From Trichocladium uniseriatum (Eukaryota; Ascomycota; Sordariomycetes; Sordariales; Chaetomiaceae): a DNA stretch of 64,000 nt. Below the pieces are notes generated by a model. That model was not told the DNA's origin and made no database searches. It saw only the letters and a program-made list of their open reading frames with translations. Positions 23,296 through 35,416 of the stretch are shown here, one piece after another. Positions within the stretch are counted from its first letter, which is position 1; each line of letters begins with the position of its first letter. The stretch is from contig WOUO01000001.1 of assembly GCA_017139535.1 (NCBI GenBank), positions 1,860,001 to 1,924,000 of the forward strand, read 5' to 3'. A program made the position numbers and the translations under genes.

Positions 23296-24164
23296 TCAAA
23301 ACCGCTCCAACAACAACCCAACCTTCCTCTGCTCATCCATCTCCACCCCTACCTCCTCCCCCATTTCAACATCCTCGTCATCCACCCCTCCTCTATTACT
23401 ACTCCCTTTTTCCTTCAACATCCCCACCCTCCCCCCTACCCGCGCAAGCAGCATCCTCATACGCTGCAACTCCACCTCGACCTCACCGTTACGCGTCACC
23501 AGGTTCTCTTGGACGCCATTACCACTCTTTTCACCGCCATCATCATCATCATCGCCACCAGGGGAAAAGGGCGCCAGCAGGGCCTGCATGCGCCGGAGCC
23601 GGGCGACGCGGGCGGTGGTGGCTTGTTTTTGGGCGGCGAGGGAGTGCAGGGCGGTGGAGAGCTCGGTGTAGCGTTTGAGGGTGGCAGGGTCGGCGGTTGA
23701 GGATGGGTTGGTGTCCCAGGAAGAGGGGAGGGCGGCGATTGTGGTGGGGGAGGCTAGTTGTGTTAGGATGTACACGGTTTTTGGTTTTATTATGTATTGG
23801 GAAGGGATGTACCTAGGTCAGCGCCGAGGGTTAGTGCTTCGCTTACTTCCCCTTCGCCGTCATCATCGTCCTGGTCCCGCTGGGTGGCGGCCTCGGCGGC
23901 GTTCCAGTAGAGCTGGTCAATTTGCTCGGCGACGTGGCGCGTTGCTTGCGGGGCGTAGACGCGCCGGGCGTGTTGTTGGAGGCGGTGGTTTAGTTTGAAG
24001 AGGGCGTCATCTATGGCTTTTTCTGGGAGGGCGCTGTCTTCTTCATCCGTGGTGTTGGTGTTGCGCCAGGCGCGAGTTGGGGTGAGGGGTTGTGAGAGGA
24101 GGCGTGTTTGCGATGTGAGGAAGGACTGTTTGAGGGAGACGATGGTTGGTGGGGTTGGTGCCAT
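23296..24164 (-). CDS. FTA4: Kinetochore Sim4-complex subunit Fta4 (CENP-U-like)
   Basis: Exons 24164-23813 and 23753-23296 give 269 aa, intron 59 nt. The N-terminus LKQSFLTSQTRLLSQPL, then PTRAWRNTN, and the helical block LPEKAIDDALFKLNHRLQQHARRVYAPQATRHVAEQIDQLYW (shown here in two overlapping parts of the same helix region) match the Fta4 family of fungal inner-kinetochore (Sim4/CCAN) proteins. The splice joins GADL to ASPTTIAALPSSW, preserving the family pattern. The C-terminal half is coiled coil (RVARLRRMQALL, VELQRMRMLLARV) with an acidic DDDDDGGE insert. The gene is divergent from the PPR protein gene, with a 392-bp shared promoter. Confidence 0.82.
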
Positions 24165-24556
24165 TTTGGGTGGTTACATGTGTTGGTGTTGAACGATGAA
24201 TTCGCGAGATGAATGAAGTCAATGGTTGTAAGTTGTAAGTCGATGAAGACTGAATGAGGTTGCTTGGAATGAGGGAGGGTTGGGGTTAGGGTTTTATTCA
24301 CCCCGCTGACTGGCAAGTTCCGGAGCTCCAGTCCCGCCAAGGCGCCTCCACAGCAGCTCGACCGCAAATTGAGGTCATCCATCAGTGGAAAAGCTTGGGG
24401 TTAAAGGTTCCATTGCCGAAACACAGTTGCTTCCACGCGCCATTGCGACGCAATTGGACCCTCAACATGCGCAGGTACGCGATGGCGATTTTGAGTGCGA
24501 AAACCATTGACTAACTCGACCAGCACTGGCTCGAACTAATCTCTCCATCTCCCACC
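24165..24556. promoter_or_regulatory. Shared upstream region of FTA4 (-) and the PPR gene (+)
   Basis: 392 bp lies between two divergent start codons, so it must contain both promoters and leaders. No TATA box or other named motif stands out. Confidence 0.5.
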
Positions 24557-27038
24557 ATGCGGTCGCAGCTGGCGCGCAATGTGTACCTCCGACTGCTGGC
24601 CAGCCGTGGCTCGCCGCGGCCATGTCCCGCCCTCTCCGCCCGCTGCTTCTCCGTAACCGCCCGCCCACGCCCGTTCCCACTCGTCGTTCGCCGCCAGCCC
24701 CGGAGAACCTTCTTCGGCATCTTCCAGAAACCCCCGCGGATGCTAAAGGAACCGGACCTCGAACCGGGCTACGATGTGCTGCTCCACTTTAGGAGTCTGG
24801 AGACGGAGAATGCGCGGCCCCCGGCCAGGGACGACTTGCTAAAGGGTTGGAGGCAGTTTATTCGACACAAGAAGAGACACCACAAGATCATGAACCCAAC
24901 CCAGGCATTCCTGACTTTGCGACTACTTCACCACCTTCTGGTGACCGAACCGGAGGCCGAAGGCCAGGGCGAGGATCTCAGCTTTGACGACCTCCGGATG
25001 GCACTGAATGTCGCGTTGAAGCCACCAAAGGGCAGCCCGGAGCACCATCTTGAGCTGGCAAAGTTGATTTACGATGACATTGGCCGGAGGATACAGAGCA
25101 TGCGCGAACTCGGCGTCGACGAGGAGGTGATTAGGGAAGCTAGCGGAGGCAAAGACAGCGCCGACTTTCAGTCTCTTCTTGAAGCCCTCACGCAGTACGG
25201 CGGCGCCCAAGAGGCTGTCCAACGCTTCACCGAGTACCGGCAACGGGTCCACAAAGGGGGAAAACTGCAACCCCCTGTGAAGATCCTTTGGACATTGGTC
25301 CTCCGGGGACTCGCCAAGGAGGGCCGGGAGAAGGAGCTCCTGGCCGAGTACAAGAAGGCTGAGCAGGCGGGTGTTGAGTACATGCCGACAGTCCACGAGA
25401 TTATGACCACGTTCTACGCCACCCGGGACAGGGTCGAGGAGACAAAACGCTGGTTCGAAAAGCCTGTGTATGCCAACTGGCTGCGGAGCACCGACTCGTA
25501 CATGGAGGTGGTGCGATTTGCGCTTCGGAACAGCGAACAGCAGTGGCTCCAGGGCGTCTTTGAGAAGCTGGTCAATTCGAACCCGCAGAAAGAGTGGTGG
25601 GACGTCGTGTTCCAGTGGGCTGTGTTGGCCATGGACAAAGGGGTCGAGGATATCAAGCAGATGATCAAGGTCATGTCGACACCCGTCGAGGGCAAAAAGG
25701 CTCCGAGACCGGACGCGGCGACCATCGACGCCCTGATCAAGGCCGCCATCGAAAAGAAGAACCCTTATCTCGCCGAGAGGTTTCTCTCCCTCGGCGCCGA
25801 GCTGCGCATCGCGCCCAGAGCTATGACCTACATCCTCCAGATGGACTACCGCCTAGACGCCAAGGACTTGAGCGGGGTCCACGCCATCTACGAGAAGCTG
25901 CTTAAGGGCGAGGTCGAAGTCCGCAACGATGAGGACCTCCCCGTCCTCAACAAGTACCTCCGCACGCTCTGCGCGGCCCCGGAACCTGACGTCGAGCGCA
26001 TCCTTGACGTCACGGCCGACCTCGAGCAGCGCCACGCAACCCTCGAACCCGACACGGTCGTCTCCCTCTGCATGGTATTTTTGCGCAACGACAACCAGTA
26101 CGAAGTCATCGACACCCTCTCCCTCCACACCGTCTCGTACAGCCTCGAAGAGCGCGCCCAGGTCCGCAAGGCCTTTGTCGAGTACTGCCTCGACAAGAAG
26201 ATCAGCACAGCCCGCGTGTGGGACTGCTACTCGCTCCTCCGACAATTCTTCCCGGAAACCGAGCCATCCGACCGCATCCGCCTCATGGACGCCTTCTTCG
26301 CCCGCCGCCGCCCAGACATGGCCGCCTACATCTTTGGCCACATGCGCTCGCACGACAACCCGGACCAGCGCCCGACCAAGGACATGTACGTGCGCTGCCT
26401 CGAGGGGCTCGGCGCCCACCCGGACCCGGAGTCGCTCGTCATGGTGCACAACATGCTCAAGATGGACACGACGGTGCAGATGGACACGCGCCTGTACAAT
26501 GCCCTCATGATGGCGTACGCGTCGTGCGAGGACCCCAGCACGGCCATTGAGTTTTGGCGCGACATTACCAATTCTGCTGAGGGCCCGTCGTACAACAGTC
26601 TGGCGATTGTGTTTTGGGCGTGCGAGCTGCAGCCGTATGGGGACCGGGCGGCGCGGCAGATCTGGCAGAAGGTGCAGCGCATGGATCTCGAGGTGCCGCC
26701 GGACGTGTTTTGGGCGTATTGTGGCGCCATTGCCGGGTCGGGGCATCTGGAGGAGGTGATGCGGTTGATTAGGGGGATGGATGCGAGTGTGGGCTATGGG
26801 CCGGGGGTTATGACGTGAGTTCTTGGCTTATGATTCTGGATGAGAGGGATATATGCTAACTGGCCTTGGTAGACTCGGAGTGACGTACAATGCGCTGCTG
26901 GGGAGCAGCCGAAAGGAGGCTTTTGAGGAGTGGGCCAGGGGAGAGTATCCCGAGATCTGGGCTCAGCTGGAGAGCAAAGGGCGCAAGGAGACGCTCGCGG
27001 GCACAAAGTTTAACATTGTCAGGAATATGAAAGCATAA
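24557..27038 (+). CDS. CIA84: Mitochondrial PPR protein, CIA84-type complex I assembly factor
   Basis: Exons 24557-26814 and 26873-27038 give 807 aa. The N-terminus is rich in Arg and Ser without acidic residues (MRSQLARNVYLRLLASRG), a typical mitochondrial presequence, with RRTFFGIFQKPPR following. The rest is alpha-helical with PPR-like repeats, for example PTVHEIMTTFYATRDRVEE, LVMVHNMLKMDTTVQMDTRL and a YNALMMAYASCEDPSTA unit. The length and blocks such as DTLSLHTVSYSLEERAQVR resemble Neurospora CIA84, which associates with a complex I assembly intermediate. The related PPR protein CYA-5 is the main alternative. The splice at VMT/LGVTYNALL keeps the frame. An AATAAA at about 27117 lies 80 nt past the stop. 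Confidence 0.72.
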
Positions 27039-27296
27039 GGAAGAAAGAGTCTGGAATGCTTGGTTGGTTGGTTGATGTATCAACATTGAACTGCTGTAAA
27101 AATCTACATGTACATATAAATAAACGGAGGGCGCCCGGTGCCGTGGGTCTATCTATGGTTCACGGCCGCCACAAATATGGTTGGTTTGGTATCATATCGT
27201 ACACAAACGAAATACATTTCCGGGCTGGCTGGGTGGGGTTTGGTTGGTTGAGGGTAGGTGATTGTACAATGTCTGCTTCTTCCCAGTTGGCGACTA

Positions 27297-28094
27297 CTAC
27301 AGCTTGTTCTGGGACGAGTCGGCCGACGGCACGGCCGAGACGGGCAGGTTGGACCGCGAAAAGCGCATGATCTCGGGGTGGCGGTGCACCGAGGGGTGCA
27401 GGCCCATGCCGATGGCGCGCCGGATCGCCTTGGCCATCTTGCGCTGGTTGACCGGCCGCAGGCCGGTGTCGAGCGAGTGCTTGATGCGGCCCATGGGGGT
27501 GATGAATTCGGAGATGAGGGAGAAGTTCTGACGTTTGTTAGCGAGGGCAATACTGGAAAGTCTTGAGAGGAAATGTACCTTGTAGTTATCGAGCGGGTTG
27601 ATACCCAGCATGTCGACGATATCCCGGTTCGGCTTGCGCCCCGTCCGCCACTTGCTCATCTCGGCCGAGCTCAGGTCCTTTGGCGCGTACACGTCACCCG
27701 TCCGCCACCGCCGCGGCATCTGCCGCATGTAGTTGTCCGTCGTTGCAGACACGCGCAGGTCCCGCACCGACGACCGCCCCGCCGACGGCGCCAGCATCTC
27801 GCTCTCCTCCTCCGGGCTCAGCCGCGAGCCCCGGTCTTCCCTGTCGGCGAGCAGCCCCCGCAGGGACGCGTTCGGGTCGGTGGTGCGCGGTTTGCGGGCG
27901 CCGTTTGCGTTGTTGGAGACGACCATTCGGACTGTGGTTGGTAGGTTAGAGGGCGGGAGTTTCTAGAGTAGGGAGAAGGAGGAGGGCTGACCGGCGGAGA
28001 CGGGGGAGGATGTCGAGAAAGCCCGCGGTTGTTGCTGCGACAGCGCGGACTGGCACTGCCGCAGGGCCGAGGTGAGCGATAGCCTGCAAGACAT
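27297..28094 (-). CDS. Mitochondrial ribosomal protein bS18m (S18)
   Basis: Exons 28094-27992, 27931-27579 and 27527-27297 give 228 aa. Exon 1 encodes a mitochondrial targeting peptide (MSCRLSLTSALRQCQSALSQ, then RAFSTSSPVSA). The S18 core lies in exons 2-3: NPLDNYK joins NFSLISEFITPMGRI, followed by TGLRPVNQRKMAKAIRRA. Intron 2 is exactly 51 nt with no stop, so retention would insert 17 residues in frame; the splice sites (GTACAT, branch CTAAC, CAG) argue that it is normally removed. Bacterial S18 is about 75 aa; the extra length is N-terminal, as usual for fungal mitoribosomes. Confidence 0.9.
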
Positions 28095-28461
28095 GGCTGC
28101 TGGTTGTAATTGGGACTGTCTGGCGCACTGCACCTCGTTCGCGACTTCGGCTTGGACGTGGACTTGAAGCTTGGTCGTGATCCCGGACGGGCACTTTTTG
28201 GCGGAATATCCTTTCAGCGCGACCGGATTGGCGGATTGAAGACCCACTCGTAGCCTTGCGCTGTGGAGACCAATTGAGGTGCAGGGGTTGCGGCAGGCAT
28301 GGTTTCAATGTGGGGCAAAGCTTTTTCCCCAGCAAAATTTCTGGAATCGACGCCATCAAGGTGCCAAACAGCGACCATCAAACGACCCTTGGCGGATTCT
28401 TTGTGGCAGTAACAGCTGTTTGAGACGAATTTATTAGAGGTTCTTTTCATAAAAAACCAGG
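28095..28461. promoter_or_regulatory. Shared upstream region of bS18m (-) and IMP3 (+)
   Basis: A 367-bp interval between divergent start codons. Both genes serve ribosomes, one mitochondrial and one cytosolic. No specific element is named with confidence. Confidence 0.5.
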
Positions 28462-29397
28462 ATGGTGCGGAAACTCAAGTATCATGAGCAAAAGCTCTTG
28501 AAGAAGTGAGTCTCCCCTTCACCCTTCACTAACCAAGAAGAACGATGAGTGAGGCTAACGGTGTTTCTGTCTAGGCACGACTTCATCAACTACAAGCAAG
28601 ACAACAACCACCGAGACCACGATGTCGCGAGGTAAGACCCCAAGACGCAATCTGTCCCTTTCTGATATTGTTGTCTTGATGCTAACCATCTCAGGCGGTA
28701 CATGATTCAAAAGCCAGAGGACTATGTATGTCGCCATGAGCCGTACCAAACTTGCAAGTGCTGACATCAAATAGCACAAGTACAACAGGATATGTGGTGT
28801 AGGTAACTTCTGCTCAGGTTATATGCCACCAGCTAACATGGCCATCAGTCCCTCCGGCAACTCGCCCACCGCCTCAGCGTATGTTGATCTGATTAGCGAG
28901 GGGAAATCAAGAAGGCATACTGACTTCCGCAGCTGCTTCCACCAGACAACGAGGTCAGGAGGAAACACGAGGAGTTGCTCCTGGACAAGCTCTACGATAT
29001 GGGCATCCTCTCGGTATGTTCCTGACTTAAATATGCGTGCCGCCCTCGCTAACACGCTGGTAGACCAAGTCGAAGCTCTCCCAGGTCGAGCACAACGTCA
29101 CAGTGTCCGCCCTTGCACGCCGGAGGTTACCTGTGGTCATGACCCGGTATGTATTTTTGTAGGACCACATCCGCTTCTTCTCTAACTCGACGCAGCCTAC
29201 GCATGGCCGAAACCGTCCAGGCCGCGACCAAGCTCATCGAGCAAGGACACGTCCGCTGCGGTGTCGAGGAGGTCCGCGACCCTGCTTTCCTGGTGACGCG
29301 CAGCATGGAGGACTTTGTCACCTGGACCGTGGGCAGCAAGATCAAGCAGAACATCATGAAGTACCGCGACAAGCTCGACGACTTTGAGCTGCTTTGA
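28462..29397 (+). CDS. IMP3: U3 snoRNP protein Imp3
   Basis: Eight exons (28462-28505, 28575-28631, 28695-28725, 28775-28798, 28849-28878, 28933-29013, 29064-29146 and 29196-29397) give 183 aa, matching yeast Imp3 (183 aa). The protein starts MVRKLKYHEQKLLKKHDFI and contains the S4-type RNA-binding region LARRRLPVVMTRLRMAETVQ followed by EQGHVRCG and DPAFLVTRSMEDFVTW. Imp3 helps U3 snoRNA pair with pre-rRNA in the small-subunit processome in the nucleolus. Seven introns of 49-69 nt interrupt a very short gene, and two exons are only 24 and 30 nt. All joins are fixed by the conserved protein. Confidence 0.96.
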
Positions 29398-30280
29398 GCT
29401 GCTCTGATGAGCTTAATCGGAACAATACTGCTTTTAGTCTTCCCAACGAGACGCTACACGACCGCTCCGACTGAACGATCCTCCTGGTCAGGAATATTAC
29501 CCTATATACAACAGGGGCTCTTGAGAAGTCTGGCGTGGACACTTCTCAACGACGGTAACCACCCTTGTGATATTGGGCAATAGTGTCTACGAAGAGGCCA
29601 ACTTCAGAGTCGATGGTTTTGGGGGGTCGAGGCGAGTTGGGTGGAAGAATGGGGACCTGGCTGTGCATTTGGAGCATTCTATGCCGGCAGTGTCTGGGCC
29701 GAGGCTGGTGCAGTCGTGCATATCCCAGTTGCAAGGGAATGAACACCGTTGCCTAGGCACTCGGATTCGATTGTTAGGATGTCTCGGTCCGGAAGCGGAT
29801 CGGCTAGGTGCCGCTTAGTTTGCCCTTGGGTTAGGACAAATCCTCAGTTATATGTCGGTAAGGGGCTGACCGAAAACACCACAAGCTAGTCTATGTAGCT
29901 CCTCCCGTTTCTGTCAGAATACTACCCGAATTTCGGTTTCCCAGTCCCTCGTGTTGCCCGATGCTTCCTTCCAACACTTGAAACACATCCTTCGGGCTTT
30001 CCTCGCCGTCACTCAGCTAGCTAACCACCTTGATTTCCGAGTCCTCGCGTCATGATTCCTAAAGCACGGCAGCAGACTCTTTGGGTGCTGGAGACGCGCC
30101 CTTTCACCCACCCGCCCTGCTCGACAACCATCCTTAGACAACTGCAGCCGTCCCACCACTTCCGAATCCTCCTTCATCCGAGCCGTCCTCTCCTAGTTTT
30201 GCCCTTCACTTCTCCGCCGGCCTCCCTATTTATCAGGAGTCTTCGACATCCTTGGTACATTCCCTCCGCAGAACAATAAA
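29398..30280. other. Intergenic region, IMP3 3' end and MFS promoter
   Basis: 883 bp between two co-oriented genes. The last 150 bp is rich in C and T like a leader. No supported gene, RNA or repeat. Confidence 0.5.
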
Positions 30281-33200
30281 ATGAACGCCAACCACCCCCC
30301 GGGGCCTCTTGGCATGCCGGCACTGTTGGGGGCCTCTGGTACGAATAAATCAACTCCTAGGCCTCTTGCCTCTATTTTGTCATGGAGTCTTACTGACCAC
30401 ATTCAAGACGTGGCCACCACTATTAGAACCCCAGGGAATGAAGCGTACCGCAGGGCGTTGCTGCAACCGTCAGCAAGCCACCATCCCTCGTTAGACAAAG
30501 CTCCACTACCACCCTCAATCGCTATCCACGGGCCTGGGTCGACACCGTCACAAGACGCTTGCGCGAATTCTCCGCCAACGGGTGCCCCTGCATCTAGCCA
30601 CGCTGAGTCTCCTGATAAGCCTCGACTCATCGGTCGAAGGTACCACAAGCTGGCGGACGGGAGCTTTTTCGAGGAGCTGGTGGACGTTTCCGCCCACGGC
30701 CACACTGGCCACAACTCGGCGCTCAAAGTCCAGCATGCCACGGGCATCTCTCCGTTCAATATGACACCACAGACTGACCACGAAGAAACCTCAAATGCCG
30801 GAACCCCTGAATATATCACGATTTACCAGTGCCCACACGAATCTCACCGGACGGCCATCTCACCCAAAACTTCGGTCAACCATGTCCACGCCGGACACGG
30901 TATCCAGATACATACTGCGCCGACGACGGCACCTATTGATGTAGGACATGAGGGGCAAGAGGCACCCGGGAGCAGGGTCGTGGACTCAGACCACACCTCA
31001 ACGCTAGAAGTTCATCCCAAGAATGGTGACGGCTCATCCTCGGATTCACTTGTGGGCAGCAAGCGCCCCGTAACCACACGCAACAAGTCCTCAAGAAAAG
31101 CTACTGAACTGGTCGCATATTGGGAATGGCTAGACAACAAAAAGCAGACGGGTGAAAACTCGGGCACCACCAATTCACCTGGGCCGTCGAGCAAGCCTAA
31201 TGACGGGGTCCAAACAAAACCGACAGAGCTCCCCAAGGAGAAGCTGGTACAGGGAGAATGGACGCCCCAGGCAAGACCTCGGACCTTGACGGGAAATTCG
31301 ACAGCCTCAGCTTCGATTGACATCAAGTTCAAGCGTGCCATCAGCAACATGGAGCACCTTCTTGATGAAGCGATGGCACTGACAAGACAGGTTGCGGAGC
31401 CCGAAGATCATCAGCCAGACACACCACACTTCGATGAGATGCAGCAGCGCCGTGCTCCGGGCACCCGGCCCGGTAGAGAGGACAGTGAACACAGTATGGC
31501 CGCTACGAGCGACATTGAACCGCATGTCCCCAGTATTTGTGAATCCCCTGAACGGAAAGCTGTCAAGTAGGGTGTCGACAGCGCCTGGCAGCAACGCCTC
31601 CCCAAACACCATCGGCCAACTCCTGGGATTCGCAATCAGAACGCTACTGCTGAACCATCAAACAAAATTATGAGCTCCGAGAGATCCAAACCTAAAACTG
31701 GTCGGTGGCTCCATAGGCAGGGTGTTTCGAACGCCCAGGAAGACTCGCCCCTGGAACCAGGCTGCTTCTTCATGAAGAAGCCGGGGAGATCGCCGAGCTG
31801 GTGGAAGTGCCACAGCGCTGAGCGGCACGAAGCAGACGATGTCCATTCCAACGATGCCCAGCGGCCTAGACTCCGCCGAGCACGCAAGTCTGTCGAAGGG
31901 AGGATCCAGCAACCAGGACCCTCAGGCTTTGATGGTGCAGACGACGAGATCAGCGGGCCAGCAGGACACGAAGATTCACCCCAAGCAACAGAGGGTCCCA
32001 GCAAACCACCACCATCAGCACAACTCGCCCGCCTCCACTCATCCAACCACTCCGAAACCCCCCAACACCCCAACAACACCAATCCCATCCTCCCGAAAAC
32101 AAAAAAGAAAACCCACCTTCCCTTCCTCCACCACCCCCTTTTCTCCTCCAACACACAACCCCCAACCCCCGCCCGCGACTGGCCCCCCTTCCGCAAACGC
32201 CTCGCCGCCACATCCGCCTGCCTCAGCACCACAGCCATCGGCATCACAATCGGCATCTACGCTGGCCTGGTCCCCTCGATCCAGTACTGGATTGCCGACC
32301 TCCAACACTACGCCATCCTCGGCAACGTGCTCTTCTACCTCGGTCTGGCCATCCCCACCTTCTTCTTCTGGCCCCTCCCTCTACTCCACGGCCGGAAGCC
32401 CTACATCCTCTGGAGCCTGGGGCTGGCGATTCCATTGTTGGTGCCGCAGGCTGTGGCGGTGAGTGTGCACCGGTCGCCGTATGAGGGGTTATGGCGATGG
32501 GTGTTGCTGGGTTCGAGGGGGTTGATGGGGGTGGTGCTGGGGTTTGCGGGGGTGAATTTTCAGGGGGTGTTGATGGATTTGTTTGGGGCGAGTTTGATGA
32601 GTGGGAATCCGCACCAGGAGGTGGTTGATCGGCATGATTTGAGGAGAGCGGGAGGAGGGATGGGGGTGTGGTTGGGGTTGTGGACGTGGTGTTTTACGGG
32701 GTCGTTGGGGGTTGGGTTTCTGGTGGGGGCGGCGATTATCGATGGGTGGGATCCGGCTTGGGGGTTTGGGGTGAGTGGGGGGTTGATTGGGTTGGTGTGG
32801 GCGTTGAATTTGGTTTGTCCGGAGGTGCGAGGGGCGTCTGGAGGGATGGAACGGAGTGAGCTTCTCAGGAAAGGGGGTCAAAAAGTTGCCAAGGGGGAGG
32901 TCATGATGCACCGCGTTAAGAAGAGCCCAGCGTGGTGGGGGCAGGAGGTGTATCATGGGGTGTTGCTGTCGCTGGAGATGCTCCGGCAGCCGGGGTTCAT
33001 GGTCATGGCCGTCTATACGGGGTGGATCTACGCGCAGATTGTGCTCATCATTGTGCTGCTTGGGGCGCTGGCTTCGCGGTCGTACTCGCTGCGGTCGCCG
33101 CTGGTTGGGCTCTGCGTTGCGGTCATCTCGATCGGGGCTTTTGTTGCGATTCCTTTCCAAAAGGCCAACTTATTTTCCCGGGGGAGGCATCACCAGAGCC

Positions 33201-34432
33201 CGTCGAGCGCGGATACGCTAGACACGCGGTTCTCGTGGACGTCGCACCTTCTAAGGCGGGCCATCTTTTGCATCTTTCTTCCGCTCGTCGGCATCGCTTA
33301 TACCGTCGCCTCGGCGGGCCCTCCGATTCCGGTGGAAGTTCCGACACTGCTGGCTGCGCTGATCGGGAATCTCTCCGGGCTGGCGATTTCAGAATGCAAC
33401 GGGCTCATCATGGAGACGTTTGACACGTCAGATCTCCAGCTGAGCGCCATGGACCGTTTCCGGGGGAGGTCCAGCGAGCCGCTGCGGCGTGCAAACTATT
33501 CGTCGTTTCCACGGGTCACGGCCGGGTTTGCGGTCTATCACACCATCGGCTTTGTCCTCGCGGCTATTGCCACTGCCATCGGCGGCAGGGCACAGATCAC
33601 TCTCGGCCAGCGGGCCGCAACGGGCGTCGTGGCCGGCATCTTGTTTATTCTGACGCTTCTCCTACTCGGCGTGCTGATCCGCTTCAAGAATGTGCAGATC
33701 ATTCCCACGTGCAAGACGCTCGAGATGGAGAGGTGGACGGAGCTACGCCGGGAGAGCATCCGGCGCCGGTCTGAGCCTGGCGGGGGTGGCCAGCACGCCA
33801 ACGTGCCGGATCCCGAGATGTGGCGACCGATCTTGCTGGGGAGCCCGTCGTGCAAGATGCGCCGCGTCAATATCCTGGAGCTGGGGGCCATGAGCCGGTG
33901 GACTGAGATTCGCAAGGCCAATCGGCTGATTGATGAGACGGCGGAGCACCTCAACCGCGCTGCGTTGGAGTCGGCTGCTGAGGCGGTCGAAGAGGCGACG
34001 GGGATTGGGGCCATGGCGGCGGGGCTTGTTTGCAGGGTCAGTACTCGGAGGAGCCGTAGTGAACGTGGCGGGGTCCGGGAACGTAGTCCGCAACTGAGAC
34101 GGTTCCTGCATAGTGGGAGTTCCGGAGAGTTTAGGGCCAGGAGTGCAAGTCCGATGCCGGATTCGTGGGGGATAGAGCTGGGGTTGCTGAGGACGGACAA
34201 GGCGGCGACGTCGACTCATTCGTTGCCGGATCAGTTCAAGGTGGATTTTGCGGGGGAGGAGCGTGAGGGTGTGTGGGAGCAGACGGCGGTGGAGGAGAAT
34301 GAAGAGGAGCAGGATGAGGAGGAGGCGGAGGATCAGTTTGTGAGCTTCAGTTCGTCGGATGACTGGGGGCAGGATGTCCGGGTCGGGGTGGCGACGTATG
34401 GGCGCATGTTTAACGGGGCGCCGAGGGTTTAG
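30281..34432 (+). CDS. MFS-type transporter with long N-terminal extension; frame split by one in-frame TAG
   Basis: Two open segments, 30281-31570 (429 aa) and 31670-34432 (920 aa), share the same frame. Apart from the TAG at 31568-31570 the intervening codons are open. The N-terminal segment is hydrophilic and disordered (starts MNANHPPGPLGMPALLG; RPLASILSWSLTDHIQDVA). The second has about 12 membrane segments from residue about 185 of that segment, beginning TTAIGITIGIYAGLVPSIQYW, with the MFS loop motif LLHGRKPYILWS, and a roughly 230-residue cytosolic tail with an acidic end. I recall long MFS proteins of this type in Sordariomycetes, and treat the locus as one gene. The TAG may be removed by an intron (GTAGGG donor at 31567; a 150-nt option ends at CCATAG, 31716), or be a nonsense change or sequencing error. 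Substrate unknown. Confidence 0.65.
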
Positions 34433-35416
34433 TTGCGTGAGGAGAGAGTGGTGGTGCTGTAGTACCGTAAAACCTATGATAGCCTTTTCTTGAATTACTA
34501 TGAACATGAGTTTATTCGCAGAGCATGGTACTTGCTGTTTGGTGATAGTTGCTTCCTGGTTACCTACCTCCCTGTCCTGATTAGAACAGAGTGATAATCT
34601 ATATATAATAGCACCTAGATCATAGATTGCCCTATAATTTACCATAAGCATGTATATCTGCACAGAAAGCTGGTACTTGTTACCCTACCTCTGCTAATTG
34701 ATTCCCGTTTTACCTCACCAACTTACTCACTTCGGCCAGTTCATCTCTTAACAAAAAGCACTTCTAGATGTCCTTTCTTGTTGTGATTAGACGCAGCTGT
34801 TGGAAGCAATTAGGACTACGGAGTAAACGTCGGAAGTCCTCGTTCATCGGCCAATCTAGTTTTGCTCGCGGACAACCATGTCGGTTGGTATTCTATAATT
34901 AGGTAGGTACTTTGGTACTCTCGAGCTGGTTTGACGGTAATCGGATGCGGTGATGTCGGGATGCAGACAAGTAGTACTCGGACTACTTTGGCGATGTTCT
35001 AGATTCACAGTCGGTAGGAATATTGTCCCGGACCGAATACAAGGGGCAGTTCGTTTCAGATGAACCCGAGTCGACGGGCGACACGTGGCAGTGGGTTGCG
35101 GAGAAGTCGGAATACGGGATACGGGATCCGCTTGGATGACAGTGGGATTGTGCCTTGCCCTTGCATGGTGCTGCAGAGATCTAATGCATTGGATGGTCAT
35201 GGAGGAAAGTCGGGGGATGCGGGGTTATACCCGGTGTGCCTGCCTCGGGTCCTTCGGGTTTGCCCGGTGTTATTCAAGAGGCTCTTTGACAGTATACATA
35301 CCGTCTACCATCTACCAACCACTGGCACTTCGCATCACTTGGTTTATTTGACGACAGAGACTCAACAAAAAAGCATTCCCACCAATATCACCAACTTACC
35401 TTAACCCAACTTCAAC
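34433..35416. other. Intergenic region, AT-rich in its first half
   Basis: Between the MFS gene and the phosphatase. 34440-34860 is clearly AT-richer than the surroundings, with short TA-rich runs (for example TCTATATATAATAGC at 34598-34612). The rest has mixed composition. No gene or transposon remnant is identified. Confidence 0.5.
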
